Shown here in pieces: positions 22,504 to 32,601 of a stretch of DNA of 64,000 nt. Position 1 is the stretch's first letter. Each line of letters begins with the position of its first letter. A model generated the notes under the pieces. It made no database searches. It was not told where the DNA came from and saw only the letters and a program-made list of their open reading frames with translations. The translations under genes were made by a program, and so were the position numbers. Origin of the DNA: Silvania hatchlandensis (GTDB lineage Bacteria; Pseudomonadota; Gammaproteobacteria; Enterobacterales; Enterobacteriaceae); the NCBI RefSeq assembly GCF_025564065.1, contig NZ_JAMGZK010000045.1:62001-126000 (forward strand), written 5' to 3'.

Positions 22504-23346
22504 TCATTCCCTTATCGAAAAAATATCAAAAATCATTTGACAGATTATTAAGGGGGTGAGCGAGTAACTTTGCAAAATAAAGGTAATAACACCCGCAACA
22601 GCCAGGGCGGGGCCAAAAGGAATGGACGCTGCTTTGTTGTTCGATTTTATAAAGAGGCAATACCCGGCAATGCCCGTTAACGACGCCAGTAATATTACGC
22701 TGGGCAGCGCCTGCCAGCCGCACCAGGCCCCCAGTGCCGCCAGCAGCTTGAAATCGCCGTAACCCAGCCCTTCACGGCCGGTCACCAGACGAAACGTCCA
22801 GTACAGGAGCCAGAGAAAGAGATAGCCCACCACGGCACCGACAATGGCGTCGCTCAGGGGCAGCGTCGGATGAGCGAGCTGAACCAGCAGCCCGGTCCAG
22901 AGCAGAGGTTGCGTCAGACAGTCCGGCAGCAGCAAATGCCGTAGGTCAATGAGAGCCAGCGGCAGCAAAAAAGCGCTTAACAGCCAGAGTGAAAACAGCG
23001 TCGGGATGTCCGGGAGAAACCAGGCCGTGGCGCCAAAAAACAGGAAGGTAAAAGCTTCGAGTAACCATAAGCGCAGCGGGATGGCGCTGCCGCAGTGGTA
23101 GCAGCGCCCGCGCAGCGCCAGCCAGCTCACCAGCGGGATATTTTCCCACCAGGCTAATTCATGCTGGCACGACGGGCAGTGCGAGGCCGGAAACAGCAAG
23201 TTGATCCGCGCCTCATCGTCGAGCAACATCGGCGGGATCCGCTCTGCCACTACGCCGAGAAAGCTGCCGATAATCGTGCCGAAGAGCGCACTCATCAGGC
23301 TGAACAGTGCCGGACAGCTCTCCCGAAGCAGGGCAAAGGCTGTCAT
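22504..23346 (-). CDS. gspO: GspO, type II secretion prepilin peptidase/methyltransferase
   Basis: 280 residues, about eight membrane segments. The zinc-finger-like cytoplasmic loop has CPSC (57-60) and CYHC (82-85), and the two catalytic aspartates are in DLRHLLLPD (about 137-145) and GYGDFK (about 197). It cleaves the leader of the pseudopilins GspG-K after the conserved glycine and N-methylates the new N-terminus. Its ATG overlaps the gspM stop by four bases, making it the last gene of the gsp operon; gspN is absent. Confidence 0.95.
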   Translation of the reverse strand: MTAFALLRESCPALFSLMSALFGTIIGSFLGVVAERIPPMLLDDEARINLLFPASHCPSCQHELAWWENIPLVSWLALRGRCYHCGSAIPLRLWLLEAFTFLFFGATAWFLPDIPTLFSLWLLSAFLLPLALIDLRHLLLPDCLTQPLLWTGLLVQLAHPTLPLSDAIVGAVVGYLFLWLLYWTFRLVTGREGLGYGDFKLLAALGAWCGWQALPSVILLASLTGIAGYCLFIKSNNKAASIPFGPALAVAGVITFILQSYSLTPLIICQMIFDIFSIRE

Positions 23347-23828
23347 GCCGCTTTTTTCCAGCTGAGCTGGATCTCCGCCCTGACGTCACTCTGATGATCG
23401 ACAGGCGTCAGCTTCATCTTCTCCAGCCGGATACCCGAGACGGCGTTAATTTCTCGCAGCCAGTTTTTTAGCGCATTAATCTCCACCCGGGGCACAATAA
23501 AGGACAACGACTGCCCTTCCTGACGCACGTCATTCAGCGGCAGCTGAATTTCCCGGGCGCTGTTTTCAACCACGCTGCGCGGATTATCGGTTTTTGTTTG
23601 TTGCACCTGGAGATGATTTTTATTAATTTCGCCGCGCATCCAGGTCAGGGTTTCTGTCTGGCGCTTTAGCGTGGACTGGCTATTTTTAATCATATTATCC
23701 AGCGGAACCATGCCAGCGTAATAAACGACGGCGCAACAGAGTGCCGCGCCGCAGAATTTCATCAGTTGCTTTTCGCGGGCAGAGTAAGTCTGATACCGCG
23801 CTTTAAGTTGTTCGACACGCTCTTTCAT
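23343..23828 (-). CDS. gspM: GspM, inner-membrane component of the type II secretion system
   Basis: 161 residues: a short cytoplasmic N-terminus, one membrane helix (about residues 22-41, rich in C and A), then a periplasmic ferredoxin-like domain. GspM pairs with GspL in the inner-membrane assembly platform. It overlaps gspL and gspO by four bases on each side. Assigned by position, topology and weak family similarity. Confidence 0.88.
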   Translation of the reverse strand: MKERVEQLKARYQTYSAREKQLMKFCGAALCCAVVYYAGMVPLDNMIKNSQSTLKRQTETLTWMRGEINKNHLQVQQTKTDNPRSVVENSAREIQLPLNDVRQEGQSLSFIVPRVEINALKNWLREINAVSGIRLEKMKLTPVDHQSDVRAEIQLSWKKAA

Positions 23829-24970
23829 TTATGTTTCCCGGTGATCATGGCAGTAAAGGGGGCGACCGTTGAAACCGGCTGCAGCGAAAAGTCAAAATCC
23901 GCACGGGTCTGTTCAATGAAGTTCTGTAGCGAGGCGCTGTTTTCACTGCTTACGCCAATCGTCCAGCTTTTTTGCGTACTGTCATAATCCAGCAGGTTAA
24001 CCTCTATACCCGGAACCGCCTGCTTCGCTTTATTCAGATCGTCCATTTGCAGAAAGACACCCTTAGTGACCTTCTTCAGGTTCTGACCAAAGTGATACTT
24101 AATATTGCTTTGCTGGCGCAGGCTGGGGAAATGGTACTGATAGACCGTGACGATCTCCTGCTGCAGCTGGTTTTCCTGCTGCACCAGCATCAGGGCCATC
24201 GCCAGTCTCGGCCCCAGCAGCAGCCCGACGCTGAGCAGCGCCAGCGCCACCATCAGCCCTTTCAGCCCTTTGGGCGTACCGCCTCCGGCGCCGCTGGGGT
24301 TAAACTCGCCGTGCAGCATGTTGGCCCGGCAGGCCTGCCACTGCGGCTGGATCAGCTGCAATGGATGCTGCCAGGGTAAGGATTCATCCACCGTGACCCC
24401 ATAAGGCGCCTCACCATAGCAGCGCACCTCCCCGGCCCCGGTTTTCTGCATCAGCAGCGGCAGCAGCGAGGCGTCGACTTCACAGGCGCTGGCCGGTGAA
24501 AAGCGCAGCCAGTAGCTCTCATCCAGCGATACCAGGGTGCTTCCCCCTTCAGCGACCGGCAGCAGCCAGGCATCAGGCAGCGCCTGCACCACCTTCAGCC
24601 CGGCCTGTTGAAAGCGGGCGATCCAGTCGCGTAAGCGCTGCGCATCAATGGCGACAGCATCCACTTCCCGTCCTTTTTTACACAGCACCGTCCAGTGCAG
24701 GTCGTCGACGTCGCCTATCAGCGTCTCCTCCGCCATCCACGAGAACGGCGACGTCTGGGGGCTGAGCCCTTTCGTTGGCAGAGAGAAGTGACGGAAGATC
24801 ATCTCGCCAACGGGCAGCAGCAGACAAACATGCGACGCCAGCGGATGGTCCGCGAGGGTGTCCAGTGCCGCCATGCCCGGCAGAGAATTCACCTGCTGGC
24901 TGCCGGATTCGCACCACGCAAGCGTCCCGTCCTCGCGGCTATCGGGACGAATAAACAGTATTTTTTTCAT
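23825..24970 (-). CDS. gspL: GspL, inner-membrane platform protein
   Basis: 381 residues. An actin-like cytoplasmic domain (about 1-230), which in the family binds the GspE ATPase, is followed by a membrane helix (about 243-262, LMVALALLSVGLLLG) and a periplasmic ferredoxin-like domain that contacts GspM. It begins 15 bases after gspK and overlaps gspM by four bases. Confidence 0.92.
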   Translation of the reverse strand: MKKILFIRPDSREDGTLAWCESGSQQVNSLPGMAALDTLADHPLASHVCLLLPVGEMIFRHFSLPTKGLSPQTSPFSWMAEETLIGDVDDLHWTVLCKKGREVDAVAIDAQRLRDWIARFQQAGLKVVQALPDAWLLPVAEGGSTLVSLDESYWLRFSPASACEVDASLLPLLMQKTGAGEVRCYGEAPYGVTVDESLPWQHPLQLIQPQWQACRANMLHGEFNPSGAGGGTPKGLKGLMVALALLSVGLLLGPRLAMALMLVQQENQLQQEIVTVYQYHFPSLRQQSNIKYHFGQNLKKVTKGVFLQMDDLNKAKQAVPGIEVNLLDYDSTQKSWTIGVSSENSASLQNFIEQTRADFDFSLQPVSTVAPFTAMITGKHK

Positions 24971-24985
24971 CGGTATCGGCTTTTG

Positions 24986-25999
24986 TTATTCAATCATTCG
25001 GTAACGACGTTGCCACGTGACGATTTCGCCCGCTTCGCTGTTCACCTGAAGCTGGCTGACCACGCGCAGCGTTAAATCGTCGGTGTTACCGGTGTAGTTA
25101 ACCCGGAAGTAGCGACTGTTAACGGCCACTGCTTCGGCAACCTGTGTTAAATCGTCTTTCAGCTGCGGGAAGTCTTGCTCCAGCGCCTTACTGAAAGCCT
25201 CAACGTTTTCCCATCCCGCCTCCGGACGCGCCGCGAGCAGTCGGGCGGCGTCATCCTCCGTCAGTTTTCCCACAAACAGCGCCGCCAGCAGTTTTGCCTG
25301 CTCAGGCTTAAGGGTATTGACGTTGATCTTGCTGCTGGCATCCGGCAGGGCGCACAGCAGCCCGCTGACTTTGGCGTATGCCGCCGCCGGAAACGCAGGC
25401 AGTAACCTGATTTCGCTGATGTTGCGCATCATCTGGTTGGCGGGTAACCGCGCGGGCTGCACGCCTGCCCAGGCATCGCTCTCCTGGGCCGCTTTCAGCG
25501 TGGTGCTGTCGCCGTCCAGGTAGTCCACTAACTGCTGATAGACCTGCTCAGCGGTGAGCTGATCCAGACCCGCGTCAGCCAGCAGCTGCTCAACTGTCAG
25601 CTGTTTACGGGGTTTTTCCGGGGGGGTTGACGCGGCCGGATCCTTCGCCGCCTTCTCCTCCGCGAGCAGGTTATTGACGTTGAAACAGTCCTGCGCATCC
25701 TCGACCTGGCTCAACACCGTGTAATATTCCCCCTGCGTCTCAAGGGGCTGATGCCACTCACCGTCCGGCTCCAGGGCGTTCTCGCCGCTGGCGGCGGTTT
25801 GCAATAGCTGCTTCACCGCCTGCTCCTGGCGCTGCATCGCCCAGCGCAGCTGCTGCTGACTCACCTGATAGTGGGTTTTCTGTAAATTGCGGCAGAACTG
25901 CTGGCTGATTCTGGCCGCCAGGGCCGACATCATTACCAGCAGAATAAGCACCACCAGCAGCGCAACGCCCCGCTGCCGATTGAGATTGCTTCTGGTCAT
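24986..25999 (-). CDS. gspK: GspK, minor pseudopilin (tip)
   Basis: 337 residues. The prepilin leader is cleaved after G11 in NRQRG/VALLV; as in other GspK proteins the glutamate at mature position 5 is missing. The large alpha-helical insertion typical of the tip pseudopilin is present and the protein is processed by GspO. GspK caps the GspI-GspJ complex at the tip of the pseudopilus. The proline- and alanine-rich stretch near residues 120-135 is probably a loop. It overlaps gspJ by four bases. Confidence 0.93.
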   Translation of the reverse strand: MTRSNLNRQRGVALLVVLILLVMMSALAARISQQFCRNLQKTHYQVSQQQLRWAMQRQEQAVKQLLQTAASGENALEPDGEWHQPLETQGEYYTVLSQVEDAQDCFNVNNLLAEEKAAKDPAASTPPEKPRKQLTVEQLLADAGLDQLTAEQVYQQLVDYLDGDSTTLKAAQESDAWAGVQPARLPANQMMRNISEIRLLPAFPAAAYAKVSGLLCALPDASSKINVNTLKPEQAKLLAALFVGKLTEDDAARLLAARPEAGWENVEAFSKALEQDFPQLKDDLTQVAEAVAVNSRYFRVNYTGNTDDLTLRVVSQLQVNSEAGEIVTWQRRYRMIE

Positions 26000-26679
26000 G
26001 GCTGAGCGTCCGGCGCGGGCGTCGCCGCCTGTTCTGGGGCGGATACCGTCGCCTGTTCTGAAGCGGACTCCGTCTTCTGATCTTCAGGTTTTTCGACCGT
26101 TTTCACGGCAATCTGCGGCTGCGGCATATCGCCAGGGGTAGTAAACACCCAGCGCCAGGTGTCGCCGCTCTCCATGGTCAGCGTCAGCTCGACACCTTGT
26201 GGCTGATGCGTACTGTCGCGCCAGCCTTTCAGCCATGCATCGCTGAAAAACCGCCACTGCACGGCTTTCACCTCAGAGACAATCAGCACCTCTTCCGGTT
26301 TAACGCCGGCCGGGCTGTCGATGGTCGGCCACACGTCGCGCCACAGCCGATGATCGTCAAACCGCCAGCGTACCCGCTCAAGCTGGACCGTCCCGCTCAC
26401 GCCGTTGAGGGTGGTCAGCTCAATGGCGTTCTCATCCTGGCGAAAAACGTCAGGTTCATTGCGCGGCGCACGGGCCTGCTGCTGAAAAAAATCACGTGCC
26501 AGCAGGCTCCAGGCGCGCTGGATCTGATTGAGTCTGGCTGCGTTGCGATCGGTGGCGTTGCTGGTACGCATCGCGCCATCGAGGATCTGCCAGGCGAGCG
26601 TGCTAATCACCGCAAAAATGGTTAGCGCAATCATGATCTCCAGCAGCGTAAAGCCGCCCTGGCTCTGCAGTTTTTTCAC
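25996..26679 (-). CDS. gspJ: GspJ, minor pseudopilin
   Basis: 227 residues with the leader MKKLQSQGG and cleavage before FTLLEIMIA (Glu at mature position 5). It forms the pseudopilus tip complex with GspI and GspK. The C-terminal 35 residues are an unusual low-complexity tail of E, Q, A, P and S not expected to be part of the pilin fold. It overlaps gspI and gspK by four bases each. Confidence 0.92.
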   Translation of the reverse strand: MKKLQSQGGFTLLEIMIALTIFAVISTLAWQILDGAMRTSNATDRNAARLNQIQRAWSLLARDFFQQQARAPRNEPDVFRQDENAIELTTLNGVSGTVQLERVRWRFDDHRLWRDVWPTIDSPAGVKPEEVLIVSEVKAVQWRFFSDAWLKGWRDSTHQPQGVELTLTMESGDTWRWVFTTPGDMPQPQIAVKTVEKPEDQKTESASEQATVSAPEQAATPAPDAQP

Positions 26680-27056
26680 TTTATCTCCTCCGGGGACAGA
26701 ACCCGCATCGCCACAACCGGCTGGCTCTCATCCCCTTCGGCATAGACCAGGATCTCATCCGCCCAGCGTTTATCGGCGACCTTCACCCGCTGCATACGCC
26801 AGTTCCAGTTGCGCCCGCCCATCAACTCCGTGCCCTGCTGCTCTGCATCCGGGAAGTCACTTTTGGTCAATTGCGCTTCGGCGAGCTGGTTCTCAGCCAC
26901 CCAGCTGGCCTGCAGGGTATCGGCAAGACCGTGGGTGAAGCGCACGTTCAGGGAGACCGAGTTCATTAATGCCAGCGCGGCGGTGGAGAAGATCACCAGA
27001 GCGACCATCACCTCCAGCAGCGTCATCCCGCGCTGCGACGCATTACGTTTAGCCAT
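26676..27056 (-). CDS. gspI: GspI, minor pseudopilin
   Basis: 126 residues; cleavage after G10 in ASQRG/MTLLEVMVA, with Glu at mature position 5. GspI nucleates the tip complex with GspJ and GspK. Overlaps gspH by eight bases and gspJ by four. Confidence 0.92.
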   Translation of the reverse strand: MAKRNASQRGMTLLEVMVALVIFSTAALALMNSVSLNVRFTHGLADTLQASWVAENQLAEAQLTKSDFPDAEQQGTELMGGRNWNWRMQRVKVADKRWADEILVYAEGDESQPVVAMRVLSPEEIK

Positions 27057-27534
27057 CGTTTTCTACCATAACCGGCGGCGCGCCCTGGGACACGACACGG
27101 AAATGATGTGCTTTATCGGCACTCTGTAACGTCAGGGTGAAACGGCTCATCTCGCCGTCCGGTAAAAAGACGATCTGCGGCTCGGCACCGGGCGTGGTGG
27201 CCAGGCGCTGCGGAGAGAGCGAGACGTGCATCTCTTCAGGGAAACGCCCTTCGGTGGTGATACGTCGTTGCACTAACGGTGCCCAGCTGCGCTCGCCGTT
27301 TTTTTCATCCAGCGTCATCAGCTGATATTTGTCCGTCGTGATCGTCAGGCCCACAATATTTCCATCCATCACCGCGCGATCGGAACCATATTCAATAACG
27401 GCTTTTAATTGCTGGCCAAATATATCCGCGCCGCTACGTGATGGTATTGTAGAGACCACCATCATGGCGCAGCTGGCGAATATCACCAGAGCGAGGATAA
27501 TTTCCAGCAACGTAAAGCCGCGTTGTTTGTTCAT
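27049..27534 (-). CDS. gspH: GspH, minor pseudopilin
   Basis: 161 residues; cleavage after G6 in NKQRG/FTLLEIILA. The minor pseudopilin that joins the tip complex to the GspG shaft. Its start overlaps the gspG stop by one base and its end overlaps gspI. Confidence 0.92.
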   Translation of the reverse strand: MNKQRGFTLLEIILALVIFASCAMMVVSTIPSRSGADIFGQQLKAVIEYGSDRAVMDGNIVGLTITTDKYQLMTLDEKNGERSWAPLVQRRITTEGRFPEEMHVSLSPQRLATTPGAEPQIVFLPDGEMSRFTLTLQSADKAHHFRVVSQGAPPVMVENDG

Positions 27535-27977
27535 TATTTTTTATCGAGAGACCAGTTGGTAATATCGTCTGGGGTATTGGCTTCGCCGTCCGGACCCGCA
27601 GAAAACAGGTCAATAGCGCCATGCTCGCCAGGGCTGACCAGAATATAGTCGCTGCCCCACGGATCCTGCGGCAGGCGGCGAATATAACCGTCGGCGCGGT
27701 AGCCGCCAGGGATCGGTGCGATTTCAGGTTTGGTGACCAGCGCCTGCAGTCCCTGTTCGGTGGTGGGATAACGGTGGTTATCCAGCTTATACATATCCAT
27801 CGAGCCTTCCAGTGCCACAATATCGCTGGTCGCTTTCTGGGCATCAGCCTTCTCTTTATTGCCCATCAAATTCGGCACCACCATGCTCGCCAGTACGCCG
27901 AGAATAACAATCACCACCATTAATTCGAGCAAAGTAAAGCCCGCCTGGCGTGCCAGGTTTTTTCGTTTCATCGCCAT
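27534..27977 (-). CDS. gspG: GspG, major pseudopilin
   Basis: 147 residues. Leader peptidase site after G13 in RQAG/FTLLELMVVIVILG, with Glu at mature position 5; the C-terminal half has the family calcium-site region (GPDGEANTPDDI) and PQDPWG. It is the shaft subunit of the pseudopilus that pushes folded cargo through GspD. It is the best conserved small gene of the cluster and lies two bases after gspF. Confidence 0.96.
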   Translation of the reverse strand: MAMKRKNLARQAGFTLLELMVVIVILGVLASMVVPNLMGNKEKADAQKATSDIVALEGSMDMYKLDNHRYPTTEQGLQALVTKPEIAPIPGGYRADGYIRRLPQDPWGSDYILVSPGEHGAIDLFSAGPDGEANTPDDITNWSLDKK

Positions 27978-27979
27978 AA

Positions 27980-29188
27980 TTAACCTACCATGTTATTAAG
28001 TTGCAGAAGCGGTTGTAATATTGACATCACAATAAACAGAACAATGGTCGCCATAGAGACCACCAGCGCTGGCTCAAATACCGACAGCGTTAAGGTAATG
28101 CGATGTTGTAATGCCGATTCCTGATTTTCTGCCGCCCGATCCATTAAATTGCCCAATTCACCGCTCTCTTCGCCGGAGGCAATCATATACAGCATGGTTG
28201 GCGGAAATAATTTCGCCTGCTCCAGGGCGGCATACAGCGATGACCCCTGGCGTACGGTATCGGCCGCCTGCTCGAGCACCTGGCGAGCATAAAGATTTTC
28301 GATACCGTCCATGGCGATATACATGCCTTCCAGCAGCGGTACGCTACTGGCCTGCAAAATGCTCAGGGTGCGGATGTAGCGCGCGCTGTTGATGGCGCAC
28401 ACTAGCTTTTTGATCGGCGAGGCGTTAACCAACCAGCGGTTCCAGATAAAGCGGTGGGTGGTTTTCTTCAACCAACTTTTAAAGCCGATAAAACCTGCCG
28501 CCAGTCCGCCGCAGAGAAACAGGCCGTACGCCTGCAGAAAATCACTTACCGCAATCAGCGTGCGGGTGGTGATCGGCAGTTGCTGTTTCATATGGGTGAA
28601 CTGTTCGATAACCTGCGGCACCACCGCCACCAGCAGAATGCCGATCACCGCCACCGCCACCACCGTCAGGGTAATCGGGTAGACCATCGCCTGAGTGAGC
28701 TTGCTTTTCATCTTCTGGCGCTGCTCGTTGTACTCCGCCAGTTTTTCCAGCACGTCCCCCAGATGACCGGTTTTTTCCCCGGCCATCACCAGCGTGCAGT
28801 AGAGCTTGTCGAAGGTGCGCGGAAACTGGCTAAAGGCGTCAAACAGCGTGTGCCCTTCCACTACCTTTTCGCGGATTTCCGTCACCATCGCCGCCAGCTT
28901 TTTATCTTCGGACTGTCTGGCAATCGCCTTCAGGGCACTTTCCAGCGGCAGCGCGGCATTGATCAGCGTCGACAGCTGACGGGTAAACATCGACAGCACT
29001 GGCGTGGAGAGTTTTATCCCTTTCTGAGCGCTCCCGGCGGCGCTGCTTTCGCGGGTAACCGCAATGCTCACCGGCATCAGCTTTTGCTCGCGCAGCGCCT
29101 GACGAACCTGCTTTGGCCCTTCGGCCTGCATCTTGCCGCGCTGGGTTTTGCCCGCCGCGTTGGTCGCCGTCCACGCATACCACGCCAT
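27980..29188 (-). CDS. gspF: GspF, polytopic inner-membrane platform protein
   Basis: 402 residues with two T2SSF helical-bundle domains (about 70-195 and 275-395) and three membrane helices (about 170, 220 and 375). It anchors the assembly platform beneath the growing pseudopilus and contacts GspE and GspL. Its first base overlaps the last base of gspE. Confidence 0.95.
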   Translation of the reverse strand: MAWYAWTATNAAGKTQRGKMQAEGPKQVRQALREQKLMPVSIAVTRESSAAGSAQKGIKLSTPVLSMFTRQLSTLINAALPLESALKAIARQSEDKKLAAMVTEIREKVVEGHTLFDAFSQFPRTFDKLYCTLVMAGEKTGHLGDVLEKLAEYNEQRQKMKSKLTQAMVYPITLTVVAVAVIGILLVAVVPQVIEQFTHMKQQLPITTRTLIAVSDFLQAYGLFLCGGLAAGFIGFKSWLKKTTHRFIWNRWLVNASPIKKLVCAINSARYIRTLSILQASSVPLLEGMYIAMDGIENLYARQVLEQAADTVRQGSSLYAALEQAKLFPPTMLYMIASGEESGELGNLMDRAAENQESALQHRITLTLSVFEPALVVSMATIVLFIVMSILQPLLQLNNMVG

Positions 29189-30666
29189 TATTCCTCTCCT
29201 CCGCGTTCGGCGGTGACGCGCATCACCTCTTCCAGGGAGGTGATGCCGGAGATCACTTTCATCAGGCCGTTTTCCCGCAGGCTGTAGGCCTGCTTAAACA
29301 GCTGCGTTTCGATAGACATTTCATCTTTGTCTTCATGGATAGCACGACGCATCCCGCTATCCACCACCAGAAATTCATGTATTCCGGCGCGCCCCTGATA
29401 GCCGCCCTGGCGGCATTTCTCACAGCCTACGGCACGATAAATCGCCTTCGGCGGCGTCGTCATAAAGCTGAAAAGCTGCCGTTCATTGTCATCCAGCGGA
29501 CGGGTGGTACGGCAATGAGTACAGAGTCGACGCACCAGACGCTGAGCAATAACCCCCAACAGGGAAGAACCGATTAAAAAGGATTCCAGCCCCATATCCC
29601 GCAGGCGGGTGATGGCCCCAGCCGCACTGTTGGTGTGCAAGGTCGACATCACCAGGTGACCGGTCAGCGACGCCTGTACCGCAATTTGCGCGGTTTCGCC
29701 GTCACGGATTTCGCCGATCATGACCACGTCCGGGTCCTGACGCAGGATGGCGCGCAGGCCGCGGGCAAAGGTCATGTCAACCCGGGGGTTAACCTGGGTT
29801 TGCCCAACGCCTTCCAGCTCATACTCGATGGGATCTTCAACGGTGAGAATATTGCGCTCGTGGCCATTCAGCGCCGACAGAATGGCATACAGGGTGGTAC
29901 TTTTCCCGGAGCCGGTCGGGCCGGTGACCAGGATAATGCCATGCGGGCGGGCAATCAGCTCTTTAAGCTGAGCCAGCTCGTCGTCAATCAGCCCCAGCTT
30001 GTTGATGTCCGGCTGCAGGTTACTTTTGTCCAGCAGACGCATGACCACCCGCTCGCCGTACTGGGAGGGAATGGTGGAGACACGCACGTCGATGGCTTTG
30101 CGCCCGATACGCAGCGAGATACGCCCATCCTGGGGCAGGCGTTTTTCGGCGATATCAAGCTTCGACATCACTTTGATCCTCGACACCAGCAGCGGCGCCA
30201 GCTTGCGCGCCGGCTGCAGCACCGGGCGTAGCACGCCGTCGACGCGAAAGCGGATGCTCAGGGTGCGCTCGAAGGTTTCAATATGAATATCCGACGCGCC
30301 CTCTTTCACCGCCTCGCCAAGAATGGCGTTGATGAGACGGATCACCGGCGAGTTTTCATCGTTATCCAGCAGATCCTCGTTGTCGGGGATCTCCTCGGTC
30401 AACGCCAGCAGGTCAATGTCGGCATCCATGTCATCCACCAGCTGCTGAGACACGCCGCTGTTCTGCTGCCAGACTTTGGTCAGCATCTCGTCAAAGGCTT
30501 CTGCCGTCAGAACCGTCGGGGTAAAGGATCGCCCCAGCACCCGGCGCATCTCCAGCAGGGCGAACGCCGGGGTGTTATCGCGGATAAAGACCTGCTCCTG
30601 ATAAATCAGGACCCCGTTATCCTTTGCGTAGCTGCTGGTGCATAAAACGTTACTTAGCTCATCCAT
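29188..30666 (-). CDS. gspE: GspE, secretion ATPase
   Basis: 492 residues. The N1/N2 domain (about 1-130) binds GspL. The ATPase core has Walker [11 protein letters not shown] (about 250-259), the Asp and His boxes, Walker [13 protein letters not shown], and a tetracysteine metal site CTHC...CEKC. A cytoplasmic hexamer, it powers pseudopilus extension. It starts 11 bases after gspD and is followed directly by gspF. Confidence 0.97.
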   Translation of the reverse strand: MDELSNVLCTSSYAKDNGVLIYQEQVFIRDNTPAFALLEMRRVLGRSFTPTVLTAEAFDEMLTKVWQQNSGVSQQLVDDMDADIDLLALTEEIPDNEDLLDNDENSPVIRLINAILGEAVKEGASDIHIETFERTLSIRFRVDGVLRPVLQPARKLAPLLVSRIKVMSKLDIAEKRLPQDGRISLRIGRKAIDVRVSTIPSQYGERVVMRLLDKSNLQPDINKLGLIDDELAQLKELIARPHGIILVTGPTGSGKSTTLYAILSALNGHERNILTVEDPIEYELEGVGQTQVNPRVDMTFARGLRAILRQDPDVVMIGEIRDGETAQIAVQASLTGHLVMSTLHTNSAAGAITRLRDMGLESFLIGSSLLGVIAQRLVRRLCTHCRTTRPLDDNERQLFSFMTTPPKAIYRAVGCEKCRQGGYQGRAGIHEFLVVDSGMRRAIHEDKDEMSIETQLFKQAYSLRENGLMKVISGITSLEEVMRVTAERGGEE

Positions 30667-30677
30667 CCTCCACCCCC

Positions 30678-32588
30678 TTACTCTTTAAAAGGATTGCGGG
30701 CGGCCGCAGTGTTGCCGGTGCTCTGATGCGGGTAGGCTGGCAGCACCGCTGTGTCAGTGTTGGAAATAATGCCCAGCTTTCTCTCTTCCATACGCTGCTG
30801 CTGACGGGCGCGGATCTGGTCATATTTTTCCTTCGATGACGCGCTGTAGGTGTCGTCGTCACGCAGGACGGTGGTATGGATAAAGACCATCAGATTTCGT
30901 TTCGAGGTATCCTGAGAGGTGTAGCGGAACAGCTGCCCCACCAGCGGGAGATCCCCCAGCAGCGGCACTTTCGAGACGTTCTGCTTAGTCACGTTCTCCA
31001 TTAACCCGCCAAGCACCACCGTCTGCCCACTGTGGACCATCACTTCGTTATTGATGGTACGGGTGTTGAAGGTCGGGCCGAGGCTGGCATCTTCCGTCGC
31101 GCTGGCATCCACGCTGGAGACTTCCTGCTCAATCTTCATATGAATGATGTCCCCGTCGTTGATCTGCGGAACAATTTTCAGCTTGGTACCGACGGTTTTA
31201 CGCTCCACCGAGTTAAAGACGTTATCACCGCTGGTGGTCTGGGAACCGGACAGCACCGGCACGTCCTGACCGACATTGAACGACGCCTCTTTGTTATCCA
31301 GCGTCACCACGCTCGGGGTCGAGAGAATGTCGTTTTTACCATCGGTGGCAAGGGCGGTCATCAGCGCGCCAAAATCACCGTTAAAGAAGCCGGTCGCCAT
31401 ACCGGTAAAGTTGGACCCTTTAATGATGCCGTTCTTAACCTGACTAATCGGCATGCCGGTGGCGCCAAACTGTACGCCGCCATGTTTGCTGGTCCACTGC
31501 ACGCCAAGGTCGAGGCCGTTGCCGTCCTGCACTTCGGCAATGATCGCCTCCACCAGTACCTGCGGACGACGGATATCGAGCTTGTCGATCACTTTTTCCA
31601 GCGAGTTCATGACGTTAGGCTGGGCAGTGATCACCAGTGAGTTGGTGGCCTCATCCGCGGTGATATTCAGGTCGCTGCTGGCGGAGGCCGTTTTGCTTTT
31701 TGCCGCTGGCGCTTTGTCTTTCAGCTGTTCGCCAATGCCGGTCAGGACCGGCACGACTTTGCTGGCATTCGCATACTTCAGGTAGAAGACGCGGGTATTG
31801 CCCTCGTTATTTTGTTCGCGATCGAGCTGATTAATCAGCAACCGGGTGCGCGCCCGGGCGTCTTCCGGACCGCTGATCACCAGGCTATTGGTTTCATCAT
31901 CGGCAACCACTTTGGTCGCCAGCTGTGGCGCGTTCTGCCCCTTCTGCTCTTCATTGCTGAGATTATTCAACATCTCGCCAAGGGGTTTCGCCGAAGCGTA
32001 GCGTAGCGGCACGATTTCACGGCGCTGAACGCCGGAGCGATCTACCCGCTCCACCAGATCCACAAGCCGGTTCACCACCGAGGCGCGTCCGGTGAGCAAC
32101 AGCACGTTGGAGGGTTCAAAATGCACCACATTGCCGATGCCGGAGGCGTCGTTCAACTGGCGCAACAGCGGGGCCAGCTCGCGTACCGGCACGTTCTCCA
32201 TGCGCACCACGCGGGTGATTATCTCATCGCCCTTACCCGGATTTTTGCTGTCGGCCAGCGGCACGCCGGCGGTACGTGCCACGCTGGAGCGCACCACCTT
32301 CACCATGCCGTTATCCATTGGGATAACCGTCAGGCCATAGACATCCAGCACGCTGAGGAAGAACTGATAATATTCATCCTCGGTGAGCACGTTGTAGGTC
32401 CTGACAGAAACGGTGCCCTGAACGGACGGGTCCACCAGAATCGTTTTATTCAGGTTGCGGCTTACCGTATCGATAAATTCGCGAATATCGGTATTCTTAA
32501 AGCTGGCGCTAAAATTAGCGGCCAGCAGCGAACTGGAAAACAGCGAGGCAGCAGTGAACGCCAGACACGCCCAGGGAATTTTCTTCAT
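30678..32588 (-). CDS. gspD: GspD, outer-membrane secretin
   Basis: 636 residues. A signal peptide ends near residue 24 (SLLAAN). Periplasmic N0 to N3 domains (about 25-330) are followed by the secretin channel domain with [16 protein letters not shown] (about residue 545) and a C-terminal tail rich in R, Q and E, where pilotin binding would be expected. It forms the 15-fold gated pore in the outer membrane. No pilotin gene (gspS) is seen in the cluster. Located 13 bases after gspC. Confidence 0.97.
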   Translation of the reverse strand: MKKIPWACLAFTAASLFSSSLLAANFSASFKNTDIREFIDTVSRNLNKTILVDPSVQGTVSVRTYNVLTEDEYYQFFLSVLDVYGLTVIPMDNGMVKVVRSSVARTAGVPLADSKNPGKGDEIITRVVRMENVPVRELAPLLRQLNDASGIGNVVHFEPSNVLLLTGRASVVNRLVDLVERVDRSGVQRREIVPLRYASAKPLGEMLNNLSNEEQKGQNAPQLATKVVADDETNSLVISGPEDARARTRLLINQLDREQNNEGNTRVFYLKYANASKVVPVLTGIGEQLKDKAPAAKSKTASASSDLNITADEATNSLVITAQPNVMNSLEKVIDKLDIRRPQVLVEAIIAEVQDGNGLDLGVQWTSKHGGVQFGATGMPISQVKNGIIKGSNFTGMATGFFNGDFGALMTALATDGKNDILSTPSVVTLDNKEASFNVGQDVPVLSGSQTTSGDNVFNSVERKTVGTKLKIVPQINDGDIIHMKIEQEVSSVDASATEDASLGPTFNTRTINNEVMVHSGQTVVLGGLMENVTKQNVSKVPLLGDLPLVGQLFRYTSQDTSKRNLMVFIHTTVLRDDDTYSASSKEKYDQIRARQQQRMEERKLGIISNTDTAVLPAYPHQSTGNTAAARNPFKE

Positions 32589-32601
32589 GGTTTTACACTT
32601 G